This document shows positions 14,177 through 28,300 of a DNA stretch of 64,000 nucleotides, in pieces. How positions within the stretch are numbered: position 1 is the stretch's first letter; each line of letters begins with the position of its first letter. Position numbers and translations under genes: made by a program. Source of the stretch: Mugil cephalus (taxonomy: Eukaryota; Chordata; Actinopteri; Mugiliformes; Mugilidae). The DNA is taken from assembly GCF_022458985.1 (NCBI RefSeq), contig NC_061789.1, positions 10,546,357-10,610,356 on the forward strand, in the 5' to 3' direction. The notes under the pieces were generated by a model. It saw only the letters and a program-made list of their open reading frames with translations. It ran no database searches and was not told the DNA's origin.

Positions 14177-14974
14177 TTGTTAAGCGGGTTCTCTTATCTC
14201 CTTTTCAAACTAAACAGTCAACTCTGAAGGCTTCAGATTTAAGGTTAAAAAAATAAATGACAGCACGACACTTTGTGGCAATTTCTCGTCTATTCGTGCA
14301 TTGTAAGATATTAAGAGATGTAGTAAAAATCAGTAATAATTGGCATTTTAAACACACATAATCTTGCAGTGATGCTGCGAACAAAGCAGTCATTTGGAGT
14401 TATTTTGGTCACCAGGCAGGGGTTCACCACGACATGTGATTTTAAGACTTTTATGCCCTGGATTTCCCCTCTCGGACTTATTCAAGTGGCAGCTCATCTG
14501 TTTTACACAATGAGATCTGTTTAGCTGTTAGCTCAGCTCGGCCTCAAGAGATAGGATCCGGCATTTTTCCAACTGGACGGTACAGTTTTTTTTTATTACT
14601 ATTATTATTATTATTATGCAAACATACTCTTTCTTACGTTCTTCTTCCTACTGTGACCCAGAAACTGTTCACCCCTCCACCATCGTGGCCAATCTTTTCG
14701 ATCCCTTAAAGTCGAGGAAGCGAGGGGAAGCTTCCGGTGTTTGAGGAAACACAGATGAATCCTACGCGAAGTCCGATTAAGTAAATACTGTGCAGCCACC
14801 TTTGCGCCGTCATGTTTAAGACTGTGCGGCTAACACAACAGAGCACAGTTTGACGGTCACATGCATACGATGCACCAAGTGTGTGACAACCTTCAGAATC
14901 TCAATATATCAGATTATTTCATCCTAGTACTGCACTAAACCCTTCCCTTCACGCCTGCCGTGCAGTTTGTCTTA

Positions 14975-15245
14975 AAGCACCATCTGAAAGGTGGTAATTC
15001 AGTTTTGGAGGATGTAGTTTGTGGTGCAGCTAAACTGTTTGAATATTGAATTAAACACAAAGGCTTTTCTGTACACAAAACATGTGTCGGTGCAACACAA
15101 TACAATTCAATAGTCCTGCAAACCACAGCCTCCAAAATGAAAACACAGCTCCGTCCTTCATGTAGCTAGGATTGAGAGCAGGGCTGTTACATTAGAGTTG
15201 CATTCATTTTTCACCAGTGTACCCAACGAGTGCATGTGCAGATAA
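14975..15245. mobile_element. Probable MITE remnant, TTAGGTACAC family
   Basis: GGAGGATGTAGTTTGTG at 15007 is shared with the complete copy at 34350-34699, and ACCACAGCCTCCAAAATGAA near 15121 is its inverted counterpart. The right side (TTCACCAGTGTACCCAACG near 15210) resembles a decayed terminal repeat. The left end is not clear. Confidence 0.4.
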
Positions 15246-16184
15246 TGATAACGCCGGCTGATGAATAGCCCCGACTGCTCCCAGCAATATAATGCAGATC
15301 TGGACACGAATGAGAGGAATTAAACGGAAAAAATAAATGATGACGTCCGTTTGACACAGATAATCTACGTAAACGAATACGGGCTTCTGTTTATTGAAGA
15401 TTATCAAGTATAATCTTCAAATCTTCGACAAACGATACATAAGGTTTTAAAGATTTTATTAAATAAAAGGTAGAGGAGTTGAAGGAGTTTCCCCTTCACA
15501 TCCAGAGACACAAGCAAGGGGAGACGTTAGAATAATAAAAATCACCCTTTACTTTCATTGATTTTTTTTTTGTTTTTATCTGCACCGTCAAAATTTCCTT
15601 TAAAAAAAAAAAGTGCAATGCAAACTCATAAAGTGAAAAATGGAAATTCAGAATATAGACGCACGAATAAGGTGAAAATTTTAATCCTTTTAAAAGACTT
15701 GTGCAAAATATGAATATTGGTGTGTTTTTTAGTAAGGAATGGAGATAAATGTGAATATCCGTTGTTATCCCAACACATATCACTGCTTCTACAGTTTTAG
15801 GTGCAATTATTTGTTTTTAAAACAGCTGACAGATACTTTGAAAATAGATTTAAAGAGTGGCCCTTCTGGATGCACTTTACTGGTCTGTTAATTCTCAGTG
15901 AGTAGGTAGTGGAATTTTTTTGACGATACATTCAGATTTTTTTTTTCCCCCATGCATAAGAAAAAGAAGAAAAAAAAAACTTAAACCTTGGGTCCTACCA
16001 AACTTTAAAAAAAAAAAAAAAAAAAACTCAGGATGACGTTGTCTGCAGAGAGGGGACACACTAATAACCTCCAAGACACCGAAAACTAAAATAAACAAAG
16101 GCGATCTGGGTCACACAGGAGGCTGACAGTTTGCACACACACACACGCACGCATGCAGACGAACCAGGAAAACGGCTGCACAGT

Positions 16185-16320
16185 AAGTTCTATATGTGAA
16201 AGAGCAACTATAGAAACTCCTCCCAGCCAATGGGAGCCCGGCGTGAAAGACCCCCTGGCCAATCAGGAGGCACGGCTACTCTATAGGCTCCTTAATCTCC
16301 AGTTTCTTTCTCATTACTGC
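16185..16320. promoter_or_regulatory. Candidate regulatory element with paired CCAAT boxes
   Basis: The plus strand carries CAGCCAATGGGAG near 16218 and GGCCAATCAGGAGG near 16258, about 40 bp apart, inside a complex, non-repetitive block with CTATAG motifs on both sides. Both are full NF-Y core matches. It could be a CCAAT promoter of an alternative first exon or an intronic enhancer. Confidence 0.3.
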
Positions 16321-19300
16321 TGAAAAAATGTCAAGAATTTAGGTCCAACGGGCAATGCCTTCACCCCACCCTCCGTCTCTCTCTCTCTTTTTTTCTCTCT
16401 CACACACACTAACACACACACACACACACACACACCTATCCCACAGGCAAAAGTGTTTTGGTGGCCTGTCGTACTGAGGTAAAAGGGTGTAAGGTCATAA
16501 AAAATGAAGCTGAACAAGAACGAGACAAATAAGAAACTACAAGAACTAGAAGCAGCCTTTAAACGGATCACAGTTCAGATTAGAAAACAGTTTTCCAACA
16601 TCTCCTAATTCTCAATTCCACAATATTTGCTTCAAGGATATGCTCGGTGCGCACAACAACTACGGCCCCAAAAAGTTGCGCGCAAAAAGCAAATGATGAT
16701 ATACGTCCACTTTGTTTTGTTCGTGCAAAATCCACTTTGGTGCGCAGATTAAGCGTAGCTTTGTCCTCTTTGTCTGACGGTTTGTACAAGAGGCCTGTTG
16801 TTCTCTGAAAAACAGAAGCGGAAGTGGAGGAGCTGAAGGAAAATGTCTGCAATCCGTTCAGCTCGGTTTTACTTCCATCAGCGGAGGGGAACGAGAGAAA
16901 GGAAGTGCGTGAACGTGGAGTTCAGACGTCCACATAAATACACAGCGGGTCGCAACTTCAGCAAAAACATGTTTTAATTGGTGGATTATTATTATTATTA
17001 ATATTATTTTGAAGGGGCAGTTACTTTTCCTCACATGAAAGCTCTTTAACCTAAAACTAACTTTTTTTTTAGTGGACACAGAAATGTGGGACAACACATT
17101 CCTTTAAATAAAGACAAGTCAAAAACCATTTAGATTTTTAAACTGCAAAATTTTAATTTAAGAGGAGATTTTTGTAGAGTTTCTATATGGAATTAGCCCC
17201 CACCTCCACCCCCCCTTCACTGCTTGTTCTGCTGACAACGAAGTTTTGAATCAGTACAACAGCTGTATAAAATACCATGATTCACCCGTCAGTCGCCTAA
17301 TATCTGTGCCTGCGCTCAGTCTACACACACATTCACACACACACACACACACAAATGTCCACTTTGTGTCCACGACAAATGTGTTTGTTTTGTTTATTTT
17401 TCTTCTTAAATATGATATAAATGATCTATGCCCAGACGCTTAAAGTTTTGTCTTTTTCTGGAGCGGAATTAATAGATTTCACAAGATAAAGGATTCAGGT
17501 TTGTTTCAGAGACGTAAGACGGATCAAATGGAATCAAATTGAATTGAATGGTTTGATTAAATGACTGCACACCACAGTCCGGGGGTTTAATTGTGAGCAC
17601 GTCTTCAAGCCTGGACTGGTTAGAGAAAGAAAAAAAAAAAGAAAAGAAAAAAAATTTCCACTTAAAACTTGTGTAAAACAGATGAGGTTTGAAACATATG
17701 GTTGACTTCCTGTTTCCAACAGGCGGCGCTCTGAAAATAAGTCACACACACACACTTAAACTGAAAATGTACCAACAATTCCCTGTTTAATAGCTATAAA
17801 AGAATTGTTGCCGTAGGAAAAGAGACGTGGAAACAGCACGGATTAATTCTGGAGGAAATCCATCACGGTGGAGGAGTAGATTCAAAATGGCTGACTTCCT
17901 GTGGGACCTGGGGTTCAGCTCCAGTTACGTTTTTTTGAACACGATACACATGGTTTCCAAATTTGTTTTATCAAAGTGTAAGAGGTACAGCCGTGATATT
18001 GTGTAGAAGATGCAATGAAGCCATATTTCCATACATAATAATAATAATAATAAATTCTAGTTCTCCAGGACTGAGTCTGACGGCTGTTATGAAACAAAAC
18101 CTCCTTATCACATTCTGATCAGACTAAGAGCAATAGACCACCCAACAATTCCTCAAAATTATGCAGCAAACTGCCAACACCAACCGGTGAAGGTGTTAAA
18201 TTCGCCTTCAGCTCATCCCGAGCAAACTCATGAACAAAACTGTTCACTCGCAAAAAAAAAAAAAGCACTGCAAACCCTAAAAACCATCTCACACAATCAA
18301 AAGCTCTTAAAAATTTTTTTGTCGACCGACCAGAGAGTGATTCTTTTTTTTTTTTAACGCCCCAATTACAATTATGCACAGTAACGGCTCGCGCCTCGGT
18401 TCCTCGTCACACGTTGACTGTCTCAGTGTAGATAAGACGCAGACCTTGAAGACAGATCTCACCAAGTCTGCTCGTTTTCCCTTCAGACCTCGTGCATGAC
18501 CAGTGTGCGTGAAAGCAGGAGGAGTCCATGCTTTCAGATTCTCAGGACGATAACTGTGATACTAGAGTTTCTGTGAAATGAGGGAATTTGATGCTACGTT
18601 TGTAAAAACACGGCTCCTCTGATGTACTGAAGGTCCTTTACATCGTTTTCTAGTTTTTGCAGGAATATTTTTCTTTCTTTAACAAGTTAAACGCTTTTTT
18701 TTTTTTTATCATGAATCTAACCATTTGTTTTGACCAAAATAAGAAAATTGATACAGAATCCAGCACTATAAGCTTTTTGGCGTTTACATAAGTTTGGGTT
18801 AAAATAAATAATGTTTTTGCAAAATGAAACAACCTGTTTAAATTGAAACAATTAGCACAAAAGATTACAATCGTGTTTTATACTTAATCTAACAAATGGC
18901 AGATTCATACTTTAATCCCAATATAATATGAATGATATTAATTCACATTTTGCTTTTCAAAATAAGAGAAACATGGAAACAGATTTAAGTGTAACCACTC
19001 TGGGAGGAAACCACTTCATATAATGAAAATGTGATTAAACTAAGTTTTTCTGAAATTGACTAAATCCCTCTGAACCATTCAAGAGTCGTGATGATGGACA
19101 GAATGCTTTCTACACTTTAGTCTGTTTAATAGTAATAGTAACTACTGGGGCTGTGTGGTACATTTGTCAGGTGTAGAAAAAAATTGAGCTCTAAAAAGTT
19201 TTTATTGTGGTGCAGCCTTGGACATGATTAAACGCAGGACAGAATAAAACCGCACAGACGGAAAAAGCAGGAAAGTATCTGAATCCCAGCCTGGACAGAC

Positions 19301-19695
19301 TCGTAAAAGAGGAGAAGGATTCTGATATCCAGCATCAGCTAAACAAAAATTTGGTTTTTCGTGGCTACGAGAAAAACGCACAAAAAAAAAAAACAGCACA
19401 AAACACACACACACACGTGTCCTGGACGTCTCCCATTTGATGAAATGACCGGGGCATGGCTCATGTACATGCACACACGAGTGTAAGGGGGGGGGGCATC
19501 CACCACGAAAGGCCCGACCCCTGGGCCCCACTCTCCCCCCTCCTCCACGACAACCTCTCCCTGCCTTCTCCCCCCTTTCTTTCTTCCTTTCTTTCTCTCT
19601 CTTCATTTCTTGATCGTTCCTCCCGACCCACCCCCACCCATCCGCCGCTTGCAATTCATCGCCACTAGTATGTATGTATGTAGCATGCGTGCATC

Positions 19696-19723
<28 letters not shown>
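19696..19723. repeat. (TG)n microsatellite
   Basis: Fourteen TG units next to a GA-rich G-run region (19790-19970). Confidence 0.9.
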
Positions 19724-19726
<3 letters not shown>

Positions 19727-19794
19727 GTGGCGTGCGCGCACCCAGATGTGCGTGCATGTGTACAATTTATTTTTAGTGAGCGAAAGAGTGAGAG

Positions 19795-19975
19795 ATGGAG
19801 CCAGAATCGAGGAGGGGGGAGGGCGTGAGGGAGGGAGGGGGGAGAGAGGGAGGGGGGGGGGGTGCAAGAGACACAGAGGGAAAGAAAGAGAGAGGGAGGA
19901 CAGATGGTTTGAACCAGAGAGAAGAAACAATCAGAAAGATGGGGCGGAGGAGGTGGGAGGGGGAGGGGGGGTCTT
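19795..19975. repeat. GA/G-rich low-complexity region
   Basis: Purine-only runs with GGGGGAGGG and a G10 tract. It gives the 242-residue chance ORF on the minus strand its Pro/Ser-rich composition. G-quadruplex formation is possible on the plus strand. Confidence 0.75.
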
Positions 19976-20149
19976 CTTAAAGAGACAGAGCCCATTTACC
20001 CCTTCACCTACATAAAGCTCCCATGCATCTCCGCTATCCGCTTTCCCTTCACTTTCCTCTCATTTTTTCCACCCTCTCCTTCTCTTATTTTGGCTCGGGG
20101 GACAATGAGCCTTTGTCGTGCCATTCTGCCTCGAAAACCTTTACGTTCT

Positions 20150-20182
20150 TCTTTTTTTTTCTTCTTCTTCTTCTTCTTCTTT
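20150..20182. repeat. T-run and (CTT)n repeat
   Basis: A TTTTTTTTT run followed by seven CTT units, just before the candidate enhancer at 20180-20370. Confidence 0.85.
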
Positions 20183-20370
20183 GTGGCTATTAATTTTAAG
20201 CACCGGCTCCTTATTATCATGCTAAAAATAAATGCAAATGTAAAAGGACACCTCTGCTCCTGCAGCAGGAAGCGGAGATATCCTTTTATTCCCCGGCCTA
20301 AAAAAATCAGCGGGGGCCTACATTTCCCACAATGCAGCTGGGTTCGGTTTAGTTTAATGGACTCCATTAT
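20180..20370. promoter_or_regulatory. Candidate intronic enhancer: MEF2, octamer and ZNF143-like sites
   Basis: The block has a MEF2-type site CTAAAAATA (20222-20230) directly joined to a perfect POU octamer ATGCAAAT (20232-20239). About 80 bp on is CCTACATTTCCCACAATGC (20317-20335), close to the ZNF143 (SBS) consensus and containing TTCCCACA, an RBPJ-like core. Such motif density in non-repetitive DNA inside a developmental gene's long intron suggests an enhancer. No alignment was possible. Confidence 0.4.
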
Positions 20371-22304
20371 GAACGTCTTTAGGACCTTTTTTGAGGGCGT
20401 TTCTGCTAAAGAGGTGTAAAGCAGGACAGTCTTTAGTCTAAAGTTAGTCTCCTCCCGCTTTAGGCCGAGCTTCTACACATCAAACGCCCCCACATCTGCA
20501 GTAATCTCTTCCTGCTCACTGATTTAATTCATTAGATGAAAGGTTTGGTGATGTATATATATATGCAACAGCAGCAGAACTGACTGTAGCTTACAGAATA
20601 GAACAAGCGACGTGCAGGCGCTAAGGTCAGTCGCGAGCAGTGAACCTGAAACCGAGATGACTGGAGATAATAAACGCGTGAAATGAACCTGTTAAAAAGT
20701 TGATGCGGTAAGAGGAAAAAAAAGACATGAAACCAAAACCCCTTTCATTGATTGAGGTCGGATATTCTGCGCAAAGGTAAGCCCTTCCTCCCGTGAAAAC
20801 ATGATCCTAATGTGACTTCACTGCGAGAAAGAGAGGAGGAAATATACTCGGCCTAACAAAATCCATAAGGTCGGAGTGAGAGGCAGCGCTGGGAGAAGTT
20901 GCTCCAAAGTAGCAACACGGGATAAATGCTGCTCAGTGTGGACGCTGCTGCTGCTGCTTCCCAAACTGTAGCTGTGTGGAGTGTGACAGCAATGTATTAT
21001 AAATATATAAAACTATCCCTCTAAGATGATTACAACAGAGCTGGGAAACGCAGCTGTCTTCGACGCTGATTTGCAACCACTCCTGCGTCTCTCTGCTCAA
21101 GACAACTGATGGTTTAATGCAAATAGAGGACGCAAACCCAAACCACAGAATACATTCGTGGACCGCAGATGCTCCAGCAGACAAACAATGCATCGCAGCA
21201 GCAGCACCGGCAGCAGCAGCCCCTCGTCTAATCAGATCGCAGCCATCTCCCAAACTGTTTGTCCAGGGCGCTCTCTAGAAAAGCGGCGGAGCCGACAAAC
21301 AAAATGTGAAACACATGCAGCCGCCCCAGCGTCGCTCTGGTCCCTTCATCGGCCTGTCTGTGTGCTTTCCAACGCTCTGCCCTGGCTCGCCTGCTGAAAA
21401 AGGAGGGGAGGGGGTGGGGGGGGGGCAGGAGCGGCGCAGAGAACATGGCAACCCGCCAGGAGGGGAGAGCGAGGGAAGGGAAAACAAGAGAGAAAGAAAT
21501 GGACATACTGTACCGGAGAGGGGTGGAGGAAAATGAGAGAGAGTGGGAGAGACGGATAAAGTCAAAGCATGCGTGTGAGGCGGCGAGGGAGGGAGGGGAG
21601 GACCTATCGGGTCCTCTGGTCTCGGCGCCGGCGACCGCCCCCCCTCCTCACCACCTCCACCACCACCACCACCACCAACCCACCCTCACTCACTCACTCA
21701 CTCGCGCAGGTGCTGCTGCCAGACGATTGGTCGCACCCCCCTTGATCCCTCCGCCCACCGTCCCCTCCTCCTCCGACTCCTCGCCAGCCATGAGAGGGGA
21801 GGAAATCAAACCACAGCTCCTTCTCCAAGCCTCCTCTCTGCATGCGTGATACAGAGAGGAGGAATTCCAGATGAAAAATGTGACTCGACATGACCAGCTC
21901 GCCTTTAACGTGAATATCTCCCTCTATATATCCGTCTGCAAACTGCTGACTGATGCGTATCTGAAGCTAATCTCTTCTTCTCATATGAAGCGTGCACCTA
22001 CACTATGTTTGACGCGTGGAAATAGATGTTCCCCACTATTGTGTTTTAACCATTACAAAGTTTAAAAGCTGTTTTTTTGTTTGTTTTTTTCTTCTATCAG
22101 CTTGGATTTTATTCGGGATCCTGCAGACTCCTTGAGTCAGTCCGTACTCCGGTGGACTCTGACTTTCCTGCGTCACACGTAAGGATGGGGAACTTGTTCC
22201 ATCCTCAAGAGAATAGTGCAAAAAAAAATAAAAAATAAAATTCACTGGTACGTTCGCTGCTTTTTTCTGATCATAAGCGACAACTGATGGTTAACAAAGA
22301 AACT

Positions 22305-22373
22305 TCTTGTAAAGCGTCTCGACACGATTTGTATTGTTGTTGACGTCATATAAATAAAATTGACTTGTATTGA
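22305..22373 (+). repeat. LINE-like 3' tail (TGTAAAGCG..TATAAATAAAATTGA)
   Basis: CTTGTAAAGCGTCTCGACAC followed by CATATAAATAAAATTGACTT is the recurring tail found next to many fish non-LTR retroposon copies, a diverged form of TGTAAAGCGCTTTGAG...GCTATATAAATAAA. The element body is not recognisable. Confidence 0.5.
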
Positions 22374-25300
22374 AATAATTAAGCATTTAGCAAAGGGGAG
22401 GGGGGCAATATGAGAATCTGAAAGGCTGTTCAGAGCATGAGGGATGCATAAAATCAGGGTGTAACTTGTACGTTATGGGTGAATGCTTTTGTGACAAATA
22501 CAATATCACAGGAAGTTAGTGGAGCCTACAACAGAATTCACAATAACCTGATTCAATGTCTGTTTCATTCCACCATTTACATATTTGTGTGTAAATGTGT
22601 CAGCGTCACATATAAAGTATAACAGTTGATAATAGTTGATAATAGTTGATAATAGTGGCCCAGGGTGATTCTGAACATGAAACCATTAGGGCTAACAAAC
22701 AGCAGCCTGAGGCGGCGCAACGGATTTGCAGCATTTCCTCAAATTTATCAGATAACGTTTGTTGGGGCGGCGTTGTCAACGCAAACATTTAAACCGGTGC
22801 CAATCGTTGGGCACAGTGTAAAACATTATCCGTTTAATTTGACTAACTAAACAATATATCCTGGCTTGCGTTTTTTGTCGCCCCGTCCAGCTGCTGGTGC
22901 AAATGTTTCAAAACTAAAAAAAGCACAGCACAGCACGGAAACCGAGGGCGTCTGTCCACTGAGGCGCAGGAGGGCTTTTAATTTGAAATGCTTAAAGGAA
23001 GCGTTAGGTTTACACGAAAGAGCGAAAAGCGGAAACTTCAACGAGGCAAACGGGAGCAAACTGGAATAAGGCTTTTTACCAAAACACGACCAATCTTTTG
23101 TTGCACTTGTCAAACAGCAGACATGTGTCCTCTTTAAAAATAAATAAAGGCTTCTGCAGTAGCGGCGTTAGCTAATGGCTGGAAATCAAACCGTATTTCC
23201 TCAAAAGAAAAATATTATTTTACATTAAAAATACTCGAACGAGAACTCGAACGTACGTTTAAATGGACCTAGCCTATGTTAGCTAACGGCAACGCAAAAA
23301 GGCAATAACGCCTCACTGCGCCATTTCTTTTTAAGTAATCTACTCGCAGGTCGTGGCTGCAAGGCGACAAGGCTTCAGGGTTACATCAGAACACCTGTGC
23401 AGCATCAGTAAAGCCTTTTCCTGCCATATCAGCACATCTATAATACCCGGTTCTCTGCAGCAGTGATAAATGGAGAGGTTCTTAAGGAAGAGGAGCGGCG
23501 AGAGGCTTGCACTTCAAATAAAGGAGCGGAGGTTTTTTCGTCCTCAGCCACTATTTACCCAACTATACCTGTTCTACCTGGGGCTTCACTCACAGCTCAG
23601 ATCTGCTCGACGTAACCTATTTTCCTCTTATTGAGCGCGGTGCAATCAAGTCGAAATATTTAAAATTCTAGTGTGTATTACAGCGGCGCTACGTCCCTGT
23701 AATCTGACGGTGGCCATGAATGACTTTACGTTGCATTTACACTTAATATTTTACACGCTTGATAAAACAGTTGCTCAAATCTCAGGCATTTTAGGAAGGA
23801 CGGCAAGCCCGAAAGCATTGTGCATGACCTATTTGCTACATCATATGATGTACACTGAAGCTTCTGAGAGACTTCTCAAGCATGAAAATTCAGAATGAAT
23901 CATCTAAACAAGGCAAACTCCTCAGAGATGTAGTTGGAAGCTCATTGGACCTTTATTTTATTTTATTTTTTGTCAATCTGAAAGCCTTCTTCACAGTCAC
24001 ATGTGCAACAAACTAAAAACACATAATGCAACTAGGAAAATATATTTTAGATTTCCAGGCAAAAAAAAAAGAAGGAAAAAAACTGTAAAAATAAGAGGAT
24101 CACAGAGGAACCTCCTTAGACAGTTTGAACAGTTACACTGGAGTGTTATTAGGAGGAGATGTCCCACCCAGCGAGCGGAAATAATCTTCATCTCGTCCGC
24201 CATGATAGTTTTCACAATTCAACCCATACAAGAACCGTTTTAAAAAAAAAAAAAATGCTGCACTCAAGAAAGAAAGAAAAAAAAAGGATCCTCAAACAGT
24301 GAAGCAGTGATGACAGAGGATATGTTGACATGGCCCACATTTTAAAACTACAGGGAAAGGCGTGGTGGAAAGGAACGACCGGGCGTCGGGTGGTAGCATA
24401 GGTGACAAGGATGCGAGGTGAGGGTGGGGGGTTTGCGTTTGCATCTGAACGCACACATACACTCATGAGAAGCCTTCGTCTGCGTTGCAGTACAAACAAG
24501 TGTTTTTTTGTCTAAGTGCACTGGAAAGCATCGGGATCAGCAGAAGAGAAGATGCCGCCTGTTGCAAAGGTACCAGAATACAAAGCAACAAAAAAAAAAA
24601 AATACGTTTGACTGGTTTGTGTTTGTCGTTCTACTGCGGCCGTTTTTGACTGAAGTCAATGGCGGATGGTGAGCAAGTTCCTATGAGCCAAACAGAAGGT
24701 GAGCTTTGGTTTCGCCAAATACCACAGCTATTAAATCAGCAGGAAGACGGTTTGAAACAAGCCTTGTACAGCATTCACAGCCAAATCAAGACAACGGAGG
24801 ACTGTGCCCACCACACGTGGAGGCGAGCAGAACTCTTTCCCAGCAGCATGGGCGACAATTAGAAGGTACAACAAGAGGGTGTGGCGACCCCTTTCATTAA
24901 AAAAAAAAACAAATGTATCCTCCACCCATTCACACACAGTCAGAACAGCTCAACATCACATTCTACCATCTACCCACTTCTGTATTGTAAACACTCGCTC
25001 TGTACCAGAGATAGAGACGTTCAGGCCAGTTACACATCAACAGACTATTGTTCGTATCGTCTCAGAAGATTATCTGCAACAATTATTAACAGTCAACAGA
25101 TCGTTGAGGAGATTCTGATTTATCTCCGTGTCCGCTCTGTATGGAAATCATAACAGGTAAAACAGAAGCGTGGACATGAATGTTGCATGCATCGGGGAAA
25201 ATCTAACGCCTCGATTTCTTTCTCGGAGGCTGCAAAGCCGCATTGTTCTTAGAGCGAATGAGCTAAATCTGATCCAATTAGCAGCACTAGTTACATGTAA

Positions 25301-28300
25301 AAAAAAAAAAAAAAAAAAAATAGATTATGGTCCTGAAACTTATCACATTCAACGCGTTAACTGTCAACACACCCTCGTTAGCAGCGCGCTACCACACAGG
25401 GGAGAAGATCCTGAAACTCACAACATTGATGATTACGCAGACATGGCCGCAATCACAGCAGCTAATCACAGACAATTATCTGAATAAAGTCTTAAATGTA
25501 AAATGGGGTGCGTCTGATATTAAACTGCATGTAATACGGTTATTTTAACGCAATTATTTCGTGGAGTGTAATTTGCTCTAAAATTTTCCTCTGTGAAATA
25601 AAAACATGTGGACACTTCCATGTAAAGTTGTGCCCCTGAGTTAAAATATACTGACGCAGGATCCATCAATAAAGTTTGGAGAAAAAAAAAGGCATTACAC
25701 ATTTTTTACACGTTTTTATTACTATAAAGCTGATATGCCAAAATATATATTTTATTATCATTTTTTTTAGCTTCTCTCAGGTCAACCTGGTTCAAACATT
25801 ACAAGGAGCTGCCCAGGTGTAGACACAACCTTAATGTATGAGCACAAACTGTATGCATTACTTTTAATTGTCCAAATTAACACAAACGCACACCGATCTG
25901 AGCGACCCGCCACTCCTGCAACTAACCCAGGAGCCAAGTCACAGCACAAGAACACCTTTCAGCGTTGGGAAATTCAACAACAATATTCATATTCATCGAA
26001 AATATTTCCCTTATGAAATCAGAAGGCGCTCCGACGCGGCTGTAAAGAGTAACGCTCGCTTACCAGGTAACCAAGGCTGCCGCTGTGACGGTACACAAGA
26101 GTAAAACCTGAGCAAACAGCCACGAGCCCCTTAGTCATCCATATAAAACAAACTGCCTCCATCCAACATGTAACGTGGTGTGTTAAGTGTTGGAGAGGTT
26201 GACACTGCCTGGTCCAAATGTGGCTCTAATGCCGAGTTTAACACTTTGAAAATGACGTAAATGTGCGACTACTTTAGTTTGTCAAAGAAATGCGACAAAC
26301 TATTACGATATTTGAAATGTTTCAAACTGGATTATGGATGGAAATGGATTATTCTTAAATTCTCGGTTCCTACAGCCCGGTGTGAACTAGCAGACCGAGC
26401 GTGCAAGATTTTGATTTGACTTGATCATTGTTATTATTAATAAAGAATTCGAGATCCTCAAGGGCAAACACTTCCTTTCCTTCCCTGCCATTTAAATATT
26501 TATCTGTGGGCTATAAGTAGTCATTTTAATGGGACTTTGGGTGCGTATCGCTACTGTTTTGGGGATTCGCTTTACGCCCACAATGGCTATTCTATACATT
26601 TTTTCCACCCTCTCCAAAGACTGGTGGCTTGTTCCCTCTGAGCACCTCCACCCTACCCCCACCAACCCACACACAATTCAACCCCCCACACTCCCTTCTG
26701 ACTCCCTTCCCTCTCTTCCTCCACCGCCTTGGCTTCCACAAACACTCTGCAGCCTGACACACATTTTCAGCTCGCTTCCTGACCGTGATTATCTCAGAAA
26801 TGTAAAACGTGGCCATAGCCTCACACACACACACACACACATAACATACATGTCCACAACATGGTCAGGGTGGGGTGCAGTGACTGGGGAGGGGGGCAGC
26901 CGGGGTCGGCGCCCCCCTGCAGCTTTCTGCTTTCAGAGCTGACACTTGCAGAATACAAAAGAAGGAATCGAACCCCAGATCTTCTACTTACTGGGCTCTC
27001 TCTGTGTGAACACCCACCACTCCCACACAAACACCACCATTGACGGCCCGTTTCACAAACATCACTTTTAAGGTATTTAACCAGCAGCAGCAACTCTGTC
27101 TTTTTTTTAAAAAACAAAATCCTGCAAAGTACTCGTCTGACCACACCCCGCACACAGAGCAGCAACACACCTGCAAACTTTATGGTAGTTTACGACTAGT
27201 CACACTCACATTATTATAAAATAGGATCATCTTTTTAAGTTAAATACCTACATATAAATATATATGGGAATACATTTCTTTGCCTGTTTATTTTAAGTAA
27301 ATGCAAATCTCTTCAAAAACTCAAATTAGCATGCTTCTGGTGAGTTTTATACATTAACATAGATTTTAATAAAAAATTGATGCACAAACATCTAGCAAAC
27401 GTTTGACAAATATTTAACCACGATCGTTTTGGGGCATAATTTGGGATAATTGGTCAGGCAAGTATGTGAACGGCCATTTTAAAAGGTAGACGGGCGTCCA
27501 AAATTATTTTTTATACGTTAACCCTCTCCTGCAGCGTCCGTTTTAAACACGGACACGTAACGTGATGTGCCGGTACAGGGTGAACCAGCGGTGAAGAGAC
27601 CCGGAACGACGCAACAGTGGGAAAGGGGAGAAAGAAAAAAAACAGGGGGGAAGGAAGAAAAAAAAGCAGCAGCCTTACTGATTCATTCAGAGCTGCGCCA
27701 TTTTGCCCTCACTGCCTGACGTGGAGTGACTCCACTCTGCGTGGACGCACCACGTGTTATGGAGGCCTCCGCTCGCCCACGGTGGCTCCCCCATACTCAC
27801 AAATCACATTTATCTTTATGGCTCTTCAAGGTTATCATATATAAAAGGTCTGGGACACTATTCGCGCAAACCTGAGCGCCATCAGAATAATTCGCAGACC
27901 GCTCGGGAGATTGTAAGAAATTACAGACTGCTGCCATGTTGGGTTTCGTGATCGTTGCGAGTTGTGACAACAATTTGCGAGATTGTGCCCCAGCGCCTAT
28001 AACGCCATGCATGTGCAGAAAGACCACACCGCTGGTTGTATTTGTGCAACAGCCATGTTGCAACGTTTCCACTGCGCACTCCTGGTGCAGGGGCGTGCGT
28101 CCAAAAAAACGCTCTAATTCAAATATTTCGCCACGTTCACACGAAATCACCGTTAAAGTCGATCACACCAAATGGCTGTATTTATTTCGGACCAACGGCG
28201 TGCACGTAGGATGGAGTCTGCGCCGCCTGGTCATTTTGATCATGGGACGCGCACACACATGTGGGCAAATGGCGGAACATGAAGAAGTGTGCTCAGAGCT

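Noticed and set aside
19202..19930. Longest ORF of the window, 242 residues, minus strand
   Set aside because: It is Pro/Ser/Leu and Cys/Val low complexity read through GA-rich, G-run and (TG)n repeats; no domain, and two overlapping frames are equally open.
22621..22655. Three-copy GTTGATAATA tandem repeat
   Set aside because: Too short and isolated to be informative.
24659..24862. 67-residue ORF starting MADGEQVP
   Set aside because: A good start context but no family match, and a second frame is open over the same bases; not supportable as a gene.
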